From Prostheceraeus crozeri (Eukaryota > Platyhelminthes > Polycladida > Euryleptidae), in NCBI GenBank assembly GCA_907163375.1, contig CAJQUW010010279.1:186001-250000 (forward strand): DNA of 64,000 nucleotides, given 5' to 3'. Below, piece by piece: positions 13,501-28,500 of this stretch (positions within the stretch are counted from its first letter, which is position 1; every line of letters starts with the position of its first letter). The position numbers were made by a program, and so were the translations under genes. Below the pieces are notes generated by a model. It saw only the letters and a program-made list of their open reading frames with translations, did no database searches and was not told the DNA's origin.

Positions 13501-16500
13501 GCCGAATCAGTTGTTGGGATATACAACAAAGCTCTTTGAGCTTCCTCCCCTGTTGCATATCTGGCCATGCCTTGTCCAAAGTCCTCTCAGCGATGGCCGC
13601 CGCCCCTCATCGGAGGTAGGATGTGGGGAGAAACCACTGAGGTTCCTGTCTCCCGCGGTCAATGCTGTTCACCCTGTGTTAGCAGCTTTGTCTAGTGTAT
13701 GGCAGCAATCTGATGAACACCAGTAGGCATTTATTTGCTCAATGGGGTGTCGCTTCGTATTTGCCTGCTATCCGCTGGACGGAGCCAGGACAACAACAAC
13801 AGCAAAGCTGACATTGAAGTTTGTATTGACAGCTCACCTGTACCACGAGACGCTCATTGAGGTTCATTGTCTTCAGTTCAATTCGATACGTGCGGTTCTC
13901 TGACTCCGACTTCGGTGTCACAGTGATAAACTCGTATCCACTTGTCTGAACGCTCAGATAGGAGTTATCGGCTGTGTACAGCATCAGTTGCTTGGTAGAA
14001 GTCATGAAGGAGCGCAGCTGAAACGTCTCCATTTCGGTGAAATGCGGTTTGTATTCCATTCCTGATCCTGCATTGTTCTCCAGACTACACTGCGTCAGTT
14101 TGAAGTACGGGGATCGCAGGGCCAATCCGGAGCCCAAGTTATTCGACAGGACGCTTTCTCTCAGCGTATTCAGGGTCCAAATAGCATTGAAGTTGATGCG
14201 TATGGCATCTGAGAGGGTCTGCTGGATATCGAGGTAAGAAATGGCGTGGATATCGAAGTCCACCTGCAAGGAGAAAGAATTAGCAAAGTGAGACATGCGA
14301 CGGTACAGTGCTGGAGAAAAAACCGGCCATCAGCCGGGTTCCTTGAAAGAGATAAATAATTATCAGAAAGCCGATTTTCTTTAAAAATCCGGTTTGTTAA
14401 ACAAGTGCTATTTCTTGCATAAGCAGCAGATGTACCACATTGGGTGCAAAACTTGTCTAGTACTGAAATGCACTAATAGTTATTTATTCACTTTTTGTGG
14501 GCCTCAGTTCGCTTGCAACCCTTATTGCCTCTCAGTAGTTGCTTCGTTCTTCCGTGTCCTCGTCTTCGGAGGTGGAGGTCTTCATAAAATCAATACTACA
14601 TCTTTCCCCAGTTAGCAAATGTTACCTCAACGTCATACTAAGTAGAGAATGACGCTGGGCGCCTCAGGGACGTCTCCTGATGACTAATTTGACTTGATTT
14701 GTGATGTTCAATGAAATTGACGAGATTCACATTGAAATTCGCGCTCAATAGCTGCTCCCCAGTGTAAAGAAAAGCTGCAGATTATTGACAGGGCACTTGT
14801 AGTAGATGTTGATCTACGTCCTGTAATAGAAATGAGTAGTAAAGGAAAAATAGGCCGATTTTTCAGACCTTCATGCACTAGCCTCCAGGAAAAACCTGTC
14901 ACCGGCCGGCAGCCTCGCAGAAATAATTAATTGGCCGAGTTTTTTTCGCCAGTCATGTATATGCTACATGCTGCACCAGTAGCACTTTCAAAACATCATT
15001 TATCAACCGCAAATTATCCCCATCACTTTCCGATACCAGCACAGCGACAAACTATAGATCATTATTAGCTAATTGACGCTTAAAAAGACGTGAAATCCGA
15101 AAAACAGTCTGAGTGCAATTATATTTACAAGCGCGGGGAGATAACTCAAATAGGAAAATGCGATTGTAGGTCCACTGTATTTGTCCATCAAGGCATTACA
15201 ATTATCAAACAGCAAGCAATAAAGCAGTAATACAGTAGCAACACAACATTTGCGAATTACAACAAGCCCTCTTTAGAGCTCACCATCAGCGCAGGAGTGT
15301 ATTCCATCCTGAAGTAGTCCAGGAGTCCTCCTTGCGTCATTTTCACGTATTGAAAATTGGAACTTGATCGAGTGATGGCCATCCGCACTCCTGCCCAGCC
15401 TCGCTGCAAAGGAAGATGGAAATCAGACGAACAGGTCATTTTCCATCCCATCTGAGAACTCACCTTGTGACAGCGGATGCGCACATCCTCATTGTGAGAG
15501 CAGGTGTGTTCTTCAGGACCGTCCGCGGCGCATTCTCTGATGTCGAGATCGTATGATTGACAATGGACAGTGGACAGCCAGATGGGAGTGTCAGGACTGA
15601 GAGTAGAGCCATCATCAGGCAACTTCCAGTCTTCAGGATGCGCTACCAGCCCCAGCTGACTGCAGACTACGCGAGCCTCTCGGATAGAGAACCCGTTATT
15701 ACACACTGAGCCCCAGCGGCCCTGAAAATCATCCACATTCATCTCATTGCAAATATAACACACAAGCGATCGATTATTTCACTTTCGGGCAAGACAGTGC
15801 GGTTATGTGAGATATGATCAAGATGATGATTCAATGCTGTCATAATTATAAACACAGTCACTTTCTACTGCTAAATGGAATGACAGTAGAATCAATGAAT
15901 TAGCACGGAAAAAAGCTTAAGAGAAGATAAGCCATAAAATGAGAGCTAACTAAACCTCAGAACTAGTCACAACTTTGCCGAATTAGCCCCAAAACTGCAA
16001 AGCAGCAAGCCAACTTTATACTTCAACAATGAAGACAACTCTATCTTATCACTATAAAAGCATTTAATGAAATGAAGACGTAATAAAAGAATGTTTGAGG
16101 AAAATCAATATTTTTAAATAAATATATACCGTATATCTTCTAACAGAACCCCGGGGTTCTATTAGTTCATGCTGCTCTTGCCTGGGTTCTATTTAATTAC
16201 ATTTAAAATTTATCGTCAAAAACACGCTATCAACCATAGCATTCGGTGACCCTGCATAAATTACCGGCCTATTATATGACGGCTGTCGCTACTACTAGTA
16301 CAGTATACCGCAGTTTACATCTTTCTTACATGCGCCTGATATCTTGAGTAGCGTAGGTATTCTTGTAGCATGCTTGCTCTAACATCATTATTCAACACTA
16401 AAGTTCGCATTTATCTTTTGTGTAATTTCTGCTTCTCTTGTCCGTATTATACGTAAGTCATAGAAACCCACTCGCTACAAGGAATTACAAAGGAAGGAAG

Positions 16501-19500
16501 TATCCCAGTTATGAAAAATCTGTCTATCGGTACGTCTGGAAAACAAAACTCTTGTACAGTACATGCTTGTGAAAGTCAGTCGTCTTTTTCTATCACCATC
16601 AACTCGTCGTCCGACGGAACATCCACTTCTTCCTGGTCAAGATCAACTTCCGGTTCCATTTCTATGGTGTATAAGGTCCATATGATACTCTGAGTCTGAC
16701 CGGGTTCTATCAGAGACCCCGAGTTCTATTAGAGGATATACGGTAAAAACTTTATATGTCAATGGTTCTATGATTGAGTAAGAGACATATTTTTACTATA
16801 AGAAAGATTGACGGATGTTAACATCGACCATTTTTGTAAAGACGTTGCAATATGAATTTCATATTTTCTAAGGAACGCTCGTCCGGAAGTGCCTTACCGA
16901 CCATGACTGTGATTATCTTGTTCATTTTCTTGTGTCTTCTTCATGAATAAAGAAATATTACCTTAAACATAGTCCTATCTTACATGTATAAACTGAATAA
17001 TATTTTGAGAAGTCACATCTCAGTAACTTTGCACACTTGTTGTAGCACTCACCTTCACGAAAACCTCCACGCGGCCCTCTGTCTCGTTCAATGTTCCTCC
17101 TGGTCGGACTAGTCGCACTCCGATATCTTCCTGCGTCGTTCCGTTGATTGACGGAGTCACAGCAGCCATGTTGTATAAATGTGCCTCTATTCTATTAGTG
17201 GATGTCCCCGCAGCGTGCAGTTTACCCTTCACGAAAAGCCCCACTGAGTCCATGAACAGCAATTTCACTCCCGGTTGTAGAGTCAGAGTTTTCTGATAGG
17301 GGATGAAAATGTCGCGTGTCACAAGATATTGACCAGCCGGCAGATTTTCATCAGGTCTGGACAACTTGATTGGACCACCAATCTTAAATGGACGATCTGT
17401 CTGAGTCTTATCAAAGAAGACATGCTCAAATGCAGGCTCAGTGGTGACGTAGTCTGTATACAGGTTGCTGTCTTTTAAAAGAGGATCATACCTGGAAAGA
17501 AAACGAACGAAATAAGCCGAAGTGAAATTGAACAAGCAGACATGATCTAATTCTGTGAACACTAACTGGTGCTAAATTTTGGATCAAAACTAAAATATAA
17601 CATGAGTTCAACTTATTCATAAATTTGCAGTCTCGATCCAAAATAGGTCACTTCGAAATCAAGGAGATCTGGATTGCTACAAGATCTACAAGCAATCTAG
17701 ATCTCCTTCTTCAATATACAACTTGCTGTAGAAATTAAGTAGTATGTTCGAAATAACAAAAGTGAACTTAAAAAGGAAATTATACACCTTTTCTGTGATG
17801 ATGAATGCCTTGAAGACAAACAATTCATGTGAGCTAAGTGTTGATCTGCCTGGCATTGTATTCTTATTAGTACGCACCACGAGAGAAAGTTTATGAACTT
17901 ATTTTGCGGCTCAAGTGTTTTATGAATTAATAGCAAACTGTTTGTTTTTCAGCGCTGTGGATAATTTAAAGTGTTAATTCTAAATGTGTCTGTTATTCAA
18001 ATCAATGCAATTACGACAAACAGACTCAAAATGCTAAAGTCAGTAAGAAGTGGAAGCCGCTGAATAGAATCAGGGTTGTCTTACTCCACATGATTATATG
18101 AATCGCTGAACTACGTGCCCCTAGTTACCAAAAATAGAAAGCTAAATACGATGCTCAAAGTAAATGGTGATACGAATGAATGTGATGCCATGGAAAATTC
18201 GTTACTTAGCTATCATATCTTTGAGTATATTGGCCATCATTCAGAGAACAATAAAAGTAGATTCATGGGAATGAAAAGTAGGTACCTGTCGAAATTCACT
18301 TTTTGATTGCGAAATTATTTTACTTTCCTTCTGTTCCAAGAAATCTTCAAAGTGAAATTATTATGGCAAGTTTTGAAGATTTGCTCTTTCTATCAGATTT
18401 TGGCTTCAAAATCAAGGAGATACAAGCAGTCCAGATATCCTTCTTCAAAATACACCTTGCTGTAGAAATTAAGTAGTATGTTTGAAATTACAAAAATGAA
18501 TTTAGGAAAGAGATTGCATACCTTCTCTGTGAAGGCTAAGACGAAGGTCTTTGAAATGATAATAGGCGATTATGTAATTGTTACCATTTCAACGAACCGT
18601 CAACAGAGAATTACTAAAAAACATTAATGATAATCCAATAGGAAGAAAATCTTCAAAACTTTACCATAATAATTTCACTTTGAAGATTTCTTGGAACAGA
18701 AGGAAAGTAAAATGATTTCGCAATCAAAAAGTGAATTTCGACAGGCAGTTACTTTTCATTCCCATGAATTTACTTTTATTGTTCTCTGAATGATGACCAA
18801 TATACTCAGAGATATGATAGCTAAGTAACGAATTTTCGATGGCATTATATTCATTCGTATCACTATTTACTTTGAGCATCGTATTCAGCTTTCTATTTTT
18901 GGCAGCTAGGGGCAGCGATTAATTGAATAAAATGCCGGAAGACAACCTTGATTCTATTCAGCGGCTTCCACTTCTTATTTACTTTAGCGGTTTGAGTCTG
19001 CCTGTCCCAATAGCATTGATTTGAATGAGAGACGCATTTAGATTAAACACATTAAATTATCTACATCGCTGAAAAAACAGTCTACTAATAATTTATAAAA
19101 CACTTGAACTTTTGAGCCGTTAAATAAGTTCATAATCTGTCTCTCGTACTACATACTAATAGGAATGCAATACCAGGCAGAACAACACTTCGCTCACGTG
19201 GAATGTCTTCAAGGTCGTCATCATCACCGATCGCATTGAAGTCCAATATTTCATGGGAAGTGGAGAGGGATATCATCTTCATTTGCAGGTTCTGCTACCT
19301 GCAAGAAAGCACCCAGGAGGAGGATCCTCTTCCAGTGAAGAAAATACATCCTCCATGACTTCCTTCTTACATACAGGAGATATCTTCTCTGTTTGATGTG
19401 GTTATACCGCAAACTTCAAACGATTTGACCACCAATTCCTCGAAGATTTCCATTCATACAGAATTACCCATTTGATCCAAACCAGTTTCTAGCTTGACGT

Positions 19501-22500
19501 CTTCAAGTTACCGCCACGAGCAAGCTCGAACTCTCCCGTCGTTGTCGAAACAAGTCCTTGAATGGTTTGTTCACACAAGCATCGAGTGACTGAATTCACC
19601 GTGCACTCACCAGGGGCCTATTCTTCGATTGATAACAAGTGTGTAATAACAAGTAACTAGTAAAGAGTGATTTATAATAGGTAATCAGTAACGCAATTCT
19701 TCGATGCAAATTCTATACACTTGTTATAAGATAACAAGCACACTAAGTTTATAACGGCCATCGTCATTGGTTAGTTTCACATAAAATCATTCACCATTTC
19801 AGTCCACCGAAGCTGAAATAACGCAAATTAAACAACTACCGTAGAACATCAAAAACGTCCCGTTATAGCTAAATGTTTTAGTTATCAGTTGTGATAATTG
19901 TACTACATCAAATTAAATCTGTACCGTCATTCGATATTTTGCGCCTAATTGCTTTACATGAAGGATCAGCTTTATGTGAAGAGCACGCATGTCCGCGCAA
20001 GTTCTTCCATGACTGAAGCGCGCGACTCGGAGTCGTGGAATTCGACGTAGTTTCTGATTGGATATTTCGATCACCTTGACGATTGCGTGACACTTATTGT
20101 CAATATAGATTTTGTGTACGCATTCACCTAACGAGAAACAACTTTTCTTTAATTGACAACGAAATGCCTCCGAAATTCTAATAGTGGATATGCTGAATCG
20201 CCGATTAACACACCATTTGGAATTGGACGCCATCCTTCATTGAATCGTTGATATACCTTACTTTCTCGAAGCACACGAGCGTCATGAACGGCAACCGGCC
20301 AGTTAGCGTTAATACCAAGAAATTGAGAATCCAGGCCGGCAATTGCCATTACATTTAAGGAATGTTTACCTTTTCTATCGACAAATTGGTTCTCGTTATC
20401 TGATGGTGCATCCAGAATTTCAATCAAGGTTCCATCGATGACTCCACAAACACCTGGAAATCGGTGTGTTGCGTAAAATTGACCAGCAATCAGCTTCCGA
20501 GCTTCTTCATCAGCCGGCCATGCTACTACTTCTTCAAAAGATACTTCATCAAGAATCACTGTGACCCTTGAAACAGAAGCGTGCACTGCTGTCTTCGAAA
20601 TCCCATGTGAATCCCCGACACTGTAGCAAAAGTCTCCACTGGCGTAATACCCTAGAGCAAGGAGAAAGCGATGATGTGGTTCGAGACCGTAATAGAATTC
20701 CTTATCAGTCAATATCTCTTCAACTTCAGCACATGAAAATCGAAAGCGCTCTTTGAACTCACTATCCCACAGCGAAAAGTTAAGTCTCACATGATATTCG
20801 CGCGACCGTCTTGAATGCAAATCCATAATTAAATGATATAACGCTTCTACATTCACTCGTCAAAAATTCTTAGAATCATGACAAGTGAAGGATATAATAC
20901 GTGTGATTGAAGGACACAAACACTCGTTATGATCCACTACACTTGTTATAAGTTACTTGTTTTACAGAACTCGGTATATCGTACACTTTTTATACCGAAA
21001 AACTGAAATTACTGGTTAACTAGTTAACGTTACTAGTTATAACACTTGTTATCAATCGAAGAATAGGCCCCAGGCATCACTGTATTATGAGTTTTCGCTT
21101 CATAATTCATACACTGCATCATATCCTCACTCATACAAGTATCACATCTGGAAGAATCCCATACTGACATCCTTTCGAAAACCCGCCATGGTTTAAAACG
21201 CTACCAACAATAAGAAACAATAATATATAGTCAGATAAACAGTTTTTGCAATCGGTAGCATGTATCCCGGTTCTATCTGTCTCATGACCGTGATCGCCGG
21301 TAAATCCGATCCTATATCTTTTCATTTATAGAAACATTCAAATGCTAATACTGTATAATCGCATAACTATGAATCGCCCAAAGTCACAGCCTAGTGCCAC
21401 AAATATCTATTTCTTATCTTCACTTTTTCAAATTTTGAGCTCATGTTGTTGAATAGCTAGCATTTCTTTTCACAATATGTGCCATGATGATAGCGACGCT
21501 TAGTCGTAGAAATATATTGGCATCAAAAATAACTATAATGACACCATTGGTTCAATTTCCTACTTTAAGTTGTGACTTCAAACGAAGGCCCTTTTGCTAC
21601 ATATGGAAATGATTGTACTTGTGTCTATTGCATCATGAATAGCAATAAAGGCGCTGCTAGTATATTGACGCAATATTTCATTTTAAATTCATATCATTGG
21701 ATTTTCAATCAAAATACACTTTTACAAGTGAGTCATATTTTACAGGCTATTTCCAGGCTTTCCAGGACTTGTCGTAACCCTCCGAACACACATGCGCATG
21801 TAGGTGCGAATATCACGATGACTCTGAACGTCAACTGCGAGAATGTGTCCAGACTCATTCTACAAAAAAGGAAATATTCGTAGCCTATGATGAGCACGTG
21901 TCAATGCACTCAACGACTATAGAGAAACGTGAATGATCAAAGTTTGAATGAACACCTGAGACACAGAAGCATTCAAATTCACTCTGAAATTGATGCTAAA
22001 CGAAACTCACCTCAAATTCGCCAGTGTATGACGATCAGTTTGACTGAAGATTCGATTGAACACATACTTCATCTTAGCTCCCCAACTGGTGCTTACAGGA
22101 CCCCAATAATTCTTAGTAATGTCCAGAACTTTATCCGAAGCCTCCAAATGTGTTCCGACTTCATAGTGGGATTCCGGATTCGTCAGCTGATTCCGCTGAC
22201 ACAAGACATTATTAGAAGAGACAATGACAACTGCATGAACAGAACTTCGAGGATTCAAGTTTCCAGGGCCTTTGAGAATAATGTTATCAACGAATCGATT
22301 GTAATGAATTTGAAGTTGTTGCAGCGATGAATCAACGACCAGTTGAGCACTGACGACAAATGAACCTGTATTCCGTTCGAAAACATTATCGATGACTTTG
22401 TACGCGACCTTGAATCGTGTGTACAGCCGACGTTGTACAAAGTTCTCCGTGTTCCTGATGTAAATGACGCCACCGCCTCCAGTATAGGAGATATTTCTGG

Positions 22501-25500
22501 AATCCTGCATGATTAAGCCTCCATTCTCAACGAAGGTCGTGTTCTTGACGCTGCCGATCATGTTCAGCATTGGAGTAACGCGAATGGAATATTTCGCATT
22601 TTCTGAAACCCAAGAGAACATCAATGACTACCATGCGACAGACAGGAGCGAAAGTGAGCTAACTAGTTCGTCAACGAAGCACCAGAGGCAAACATATCAA
22701 CGAATCTTACACACATTTCAAAACGTAACATGACAATTTAAACAAAACAAGCTGACGCGTTCTGTGTCATGGACCTGATACCAGATAGTTGGCACATGTG
22801 TCCAGTATATCTCGTTGAGCATCTAAGAAGGAAGCTGGAAGTGAAGCATGAACGTCGATCAACCGACTGTCCTCGACAGTGCTGAAATAGTCGAACCACG
22901 CGGATCAGGAATTGTCAAAAATTAATTCACCTGAATTGAAGCCAATTAATTTCAATTAGTTAATTGGTTAAAATATACAATTCCAAATAATCAATTGCTG
23001 TCTTTTCCAATGCCAATCAATTTATTGTTATCTGCTAGTAGCCTAGATTGCTTATCTAATTTCGCCTCTGTAGTCTTCTACTTCTCACAATTCACAATTA
23101 TATCAAGCATTTCAGGTTGGCAAGCAGCAGCAACGTTGCAGGCAAAATTTCTCCGCTCAATCGTCTCTGATGAAAACAATCGAGAGAATCACGAACGCCT
23201 GTATGAGCTATATGCCAGAGGCATCTCTCCTACAGGCGTCTGTGAGAGAGAATTCTGTGGAAATTATCCGCTTGTCTGATTGGTCTGACTTATCGCAGTA
23301 TCAAAACATAAAGGATTGTAGGCCTAGCTCTTATGTTAGCGATATAGCCAACTTTCATACCCAGGAAATTTCTAAGAACATGAGTTGCTTATTGCTGGGT
23401 AACGTGGATAGTAAAACAAATCTAAGCTCAAGTAAATTCATAGTTAATGCTATCAAGTTATAGAAGATGTTCGAATTTTGGACTCCAATTAATTAATTAA
23501 TTTCCAAATTAAATTGCAATCATTTATTGACTATCCATGATGCTGATCTTAATCACACATGATCTGAGTACTGCTGATCTATCAACCAAATATATATCCC
23601 CCTCCCCAATCTTCATGCACCTTCGATGCGCACAGCTAACTTGAAACGAGCTGATCCGCTTGTGGCAATGACACTCCACAGGTTTGTAGGTCTTTGATGA
23701 CCACATCTATCCACCGAGTATGACGTGCGCCTCCTTTGTCGTCTCCATTCCGTCACAAGTGGGTAGGGTGACTTCGAGGCAGCCAGAAGACATGTCCAAA
23801 CCATCGAACCCTTCTTTGAGAGGCAATGAGACTTGGCTATGTTAACGTAGCTCCCTGTTCGTAGTGTGTTGAAGCCAGCGAATACTTTCGACTTTCCTTA
23901 ATGCTATACGCTATACTATTGAAGCCTGATCGTCTTTAGAAACTTCAAAAAGTTCCGCGAAGAAGTTAGCACAGTACTTCATATACTTCAGTGTCACGTA
24001 CTACTGCTCAATCTACATGTAAGTAGAGATTACAATAATAACGAAGCTATTTACAGGTACAAAGTAAAAGTAATAGCGTCTCTGGTAGAACGAATTTCAC
24101 GAGATGCTGTGTTGATGTGCATTCAAACATAATTAATCATAGACAATTTAATCCATTAAAGTTCCGAATTCTTTAAAGACACAGAGAGATAATGTTTTCA
24201 TTAAAAATGATAGCAAAGAAGACAGAAGTTCGGCTGGCGTCCAATACTATAATGAAGCTTTGACGTCACTACTCCCCATACTGGGGGCTTGAGCAGTGCT
24301 GACATAGTCAGACTTTTCTGGAGAGTTGTGGCACCTAAAGTCCACAACACTTTTTGTACAATTCTGTGCTTTCAGTACAGTTCGCCTATGGTTATTTTTG
24401 ACTAAATCGTCATCTCTTCGATTTACAAATGATGGGATTTATTCCGATTTCGAAACTTAGTTACAATGAACATAAGAAAGTTCATGACTTCAACACATTG
24501 AATCCGAGTACAAAAATGAAGAAAAAACTTCCATCTGATTGGAGTAACTAACTATTGGAAAAGCTGATAGATTCTCCATTTCTTTTAGCTGAGAGCGAAA
24601 GACACTTGAGGACTACAGGAGACATTCTGAATACAAAACAAACACAATCACCAGAAACATTAGAAAAAATCATAAAATTCAACAAGCCTTACAACTTCTT
24701 AGGGTTGTGGGCGGTGTACCGATTGTATCTGCTTGTATCGACCGATACCCGAAAAATTCAGAATTTCGAGAATTCGTTATCTCAGTTTCACATTAATTCT
24801 AGCAGCATTGTTGTATCACTGAACATCTGTTGGAGACCAAGCAGTGCTGAGATGTTGACCTCGACCTTATTAAAGTTCTAGATTGTGCAGCTCTGATGTG
24901 ATCATACTTTGAAATCTGACAATATTTTGTAGTGCTCTCCAGGTATTATAATTCAACAGCTTGTATTATTTTTACTAGCAATTTGGATTTTGTTCCATCA
25001 AGCGCAGTTGTATGATTCAATACAGAGGTTTTCAATGCCTTAAAAGTTTCCCAAGAATTTGATGCTTATTTGTTCCTTTGCTGACTTTTTATAGAAAAGT
25101 TGGTCGTTGTGAAAAATGATAATGCAATTAAATCATAGCGATTAGAAAGAAATACACTTTTTGCATTTATAACCGCAATCCAGCGCTTGTCCAACTGATC
25201 CTCAGTTATTCTGGAGTTTTGTGTTTCATACTTCATAAAATAGATGAAAATATAATCGACATAGTCAATAACCAACTCAATAATTGACACCAAAGATAAG
25301 CTGGCATTGATAATTCACGCATTTCTAAAAATAAAAGACATTCACTACACCATAATTTCACACCTTGTTGCACAACATCAACTTGGGAACGAAAATGTCG
25401 ATAATGTGTTCAAATCTAAACTGAATACGAAACAATACACCAAGAAAATGTTTAGGAAATTAACCGGACTCTGCACATCAGATTGACACTCATTTCATTA

Positions 25501-28500
25501 AATCTTGACAACATGTCACATTTGGTTAGGATCATCAACTGGGATAGGAATGTTCTTCCTTGGAAAACTGAAACTATTATTTGCCATGATCATGACCATG
25601 GAAATGCAATACTAATAACCAATAATAATTGTCGAACTTTATACAAAAAAGTAATGCGAGCAAATTCCAGGGGCGTGTGGTAGGTTTGCAAGTTGAATGA
25701 CCATTACTTCTATCTAAAAGGCTAATTTGGAATATCCAGTCTTATTTTGTAGATCATCTATCGTCCACTGACTCGAAAGCTACATAGAAATTACATAGAA
25801 TAGTGTTTAGGTCCGCGATGCTGACGGTCACGGCCAGAACTAGTCTCGAGAGGCAAGAAGATCAATTTCCCATTGAACGTGATGCAAATTCAAGTCTGAT
25901 TTCACGAGCCAGAAGATTGACACTACAGTAAACATGCGCAGTCAGCAGATTTAGATGCATTTCAGGATTACGAGGAGTCGAACGGTGTGAAAAATATCTC
26001 CGTATGACAAATTTATCACTGAGAATAATTGAGTCGAGGATACGTACTTTACACTTGACAACTCGGGCTACAATCTGACCGCAGAGGTTCGTTGTGATGG
26101 CTGATGCGGGTTACTTCTGCAATGCGCGCGCTCTGGCCAATCACACAAGCCAAGAGAGACGAATATCTATGTCACTTTCTATCACTTGCTACCATTGCAT
26201 ACAATGCCTGGAAAGGGATTATGACGCTGTAGACTAACTCACACGCAAATGAATCCACCTCTGTGGTTCAACCAATCAAAATACAACTCAAGTGAACGTC
26301 ACGTCATCAGTTATTCATTTACTTTCAGCTCTGACAATGAGACGCTCTTCCCAACGTCGCGTATTCTATTATTTGTACGAAGTAAGTGTTGCCCTTGAGA
26401 AAGCTGTCAACCGTCAGCTGATGTTTAACTGTCGAATTTGATTGGCGGTTCAATTCAACTTCTGCTGACTTAACGGTCAGATTCCTTACCTGACAATGAT
26501 CGGGATTAATAAAGACAACAGATGACACCGGTTGTGTTTCATGAAATATTTAACATTAGTTAGAGCGCAAACGATGTGGAAGACAATGCCTTTCATGAAA
26601 ATTAAGACGGGAATGACAAATACCCTGATCAATATTACCGACCGTCCCTGGTAAGTTACATACATGAAATATTCACCGTGTGTGATAGGGAACACTTCAT
26701 GCCTTATAACCATCGAACTTCGATAACAACAAAAATTGTATTTTGAAACATCAAAACATGAACCAGGAATGATATTTTGCGATGATTGACTGGACTTATC
26801 GTTGACTTAGAACGCTAGTCAAGTTCCACTAGTCCTAACTATTAAATGAAACAAATCAAGCCAGTTTCACGGGAAAATCAAATTTGCAGGCGGTATATGA
26901 ACCAAGTATTCGTACTTAATGATAACTCTCATTCGGATAGTTGTAATGATGCCTGAATGCACAGAATCCGGTTAATTTGCAAGATTGAGGCTAAACGACA
27001 AGATATCTATTGAAATGGGACTATAGCAATTGGGATTTGCGTGTGTTACGGATGAAAATAACATTGGAGGCATAATATGGAGAAGCTGAAATAAACATTC
27101 AATCTTACAAGTGTTTACTTCATCAATTTTCATCATTCTTGAGTTGCAAGGAAGCTGAAACCCTGATTAGTCGTGTTCATTCAGCAGAGGAATGGATGCA
27201 TATTGAAAAAGTGAAAACTTGAATCTACTTACTTGTGAACGTTGATAATCCAACGGTGAAGTTTGTGGCCTTGATATCTGAGACTTGAGCTACACTACCA
27301 TGTCCCCAATTCACACATGAGACCATCTCAATGCCGCCTTGGATGGACTTGGAAACGCGTGTAACATTCACCAAGACAAGTTGCCGAGTATCACAGACGT
27401 TGTAAAATCTCATCGAGTACCTGGTAAAGAAAGGGATAATGAAGATTCATGAGGTTGAGAGTGCAAGGACGATGTGGTGCATTTGTAACCGCCCGAAGAA
27501 AGACATCTTCCTATCATCATAAATGCAGGATGGGCGTCAAAGGATTGAAGGATAGTGGGTTTACCCGACCCCGTCCCGCGGATAGGGGCGCTACGGCACG
27601 CCACGATGGCCGAGTAGGCGGACAGCCCCTCACCGGTGTTACCAAAGGTGAAAAACAGAGTCCGAGAACCCGAAGATAGCCGCTCGGGTAGAAGAAAGGG
27701 ATGGACAAGAGCACAGTAAGTGGGGGATATCGTGGTTTACACCACAAACAGGAGAGTCAGGAGAAGTTGACCTGCCAATCCTGTGAAGATAGGAGTTAAG
27801 AAGAAGGCTGTGGCCGTTGCAACGAAGACGTGAGAGCTCACAACGGACAGCGCGAGGGAGGGACTGCTCCTCAGTTGCTACGCTAGGGACTTGTGAAGAA
27901 ATCGTAGACGAACGAACGGAAGTCCTCCAGGAGTTGAACAGGGAATGACGAATGAAGGACTTCAGAGAAGACAGACACTGAGGAGCTGTAGAGGGGAGAG
28001 AAGTGCCACTTTTGGCAAGCGCATCTGCAGTATCATTGCCACTGATGTTCGAGTGACCAGGAAGCCACTGCAATGACACTGAGATCGAGGAAGAGCAGAG
28101 GGACGACAAAGAGGACCAGACAGAGTGGACAGACGTGGACAAGAGGGGCGACGGGGTGAAGAGAGCACGGTCAGAGCCGAGAGAGAGAGAGAGTCGGACA
28201 AGAGAAGAAGAGAGGAAAAGAGACACGAGGAGTGATGGGAAACGGACCAAGAGAGAGCATGCTGGATTGCAACCATTTCAGCTGTGAAGCTTGAACAGTG
28301 CGCTCCAGCATGAAAGGAAAGAGAGAAAGTGGAAGAGCATGAAGAGCAAGTTGTGAAAACACCCGAGCCCCCTGGTCCGAGCCGTCCAATAACGGAGCCG
28401 TCAGTCCAGATAGTCAGGTCAGCTTCGGGGAGAGAGGAAAGTGCAAGCGGATTTGAAAGGTTTCAACATGTTCGCTTCTGAATCCAACTGTGCATTCAAT

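Noticed and set aside
13239-13726. Coding gene in the GC-richer intron block
   Set aside because: Frames on both strands are open only by chance, with no family motif or splice sites.
26325-26528. Extra bark-like exon on the minus strand (has a GTAAGG donor-like site)
   Set aside because: Exon 9 joins exon 10 in correct phase without it, and its sequence shows no beta-helix pattern.
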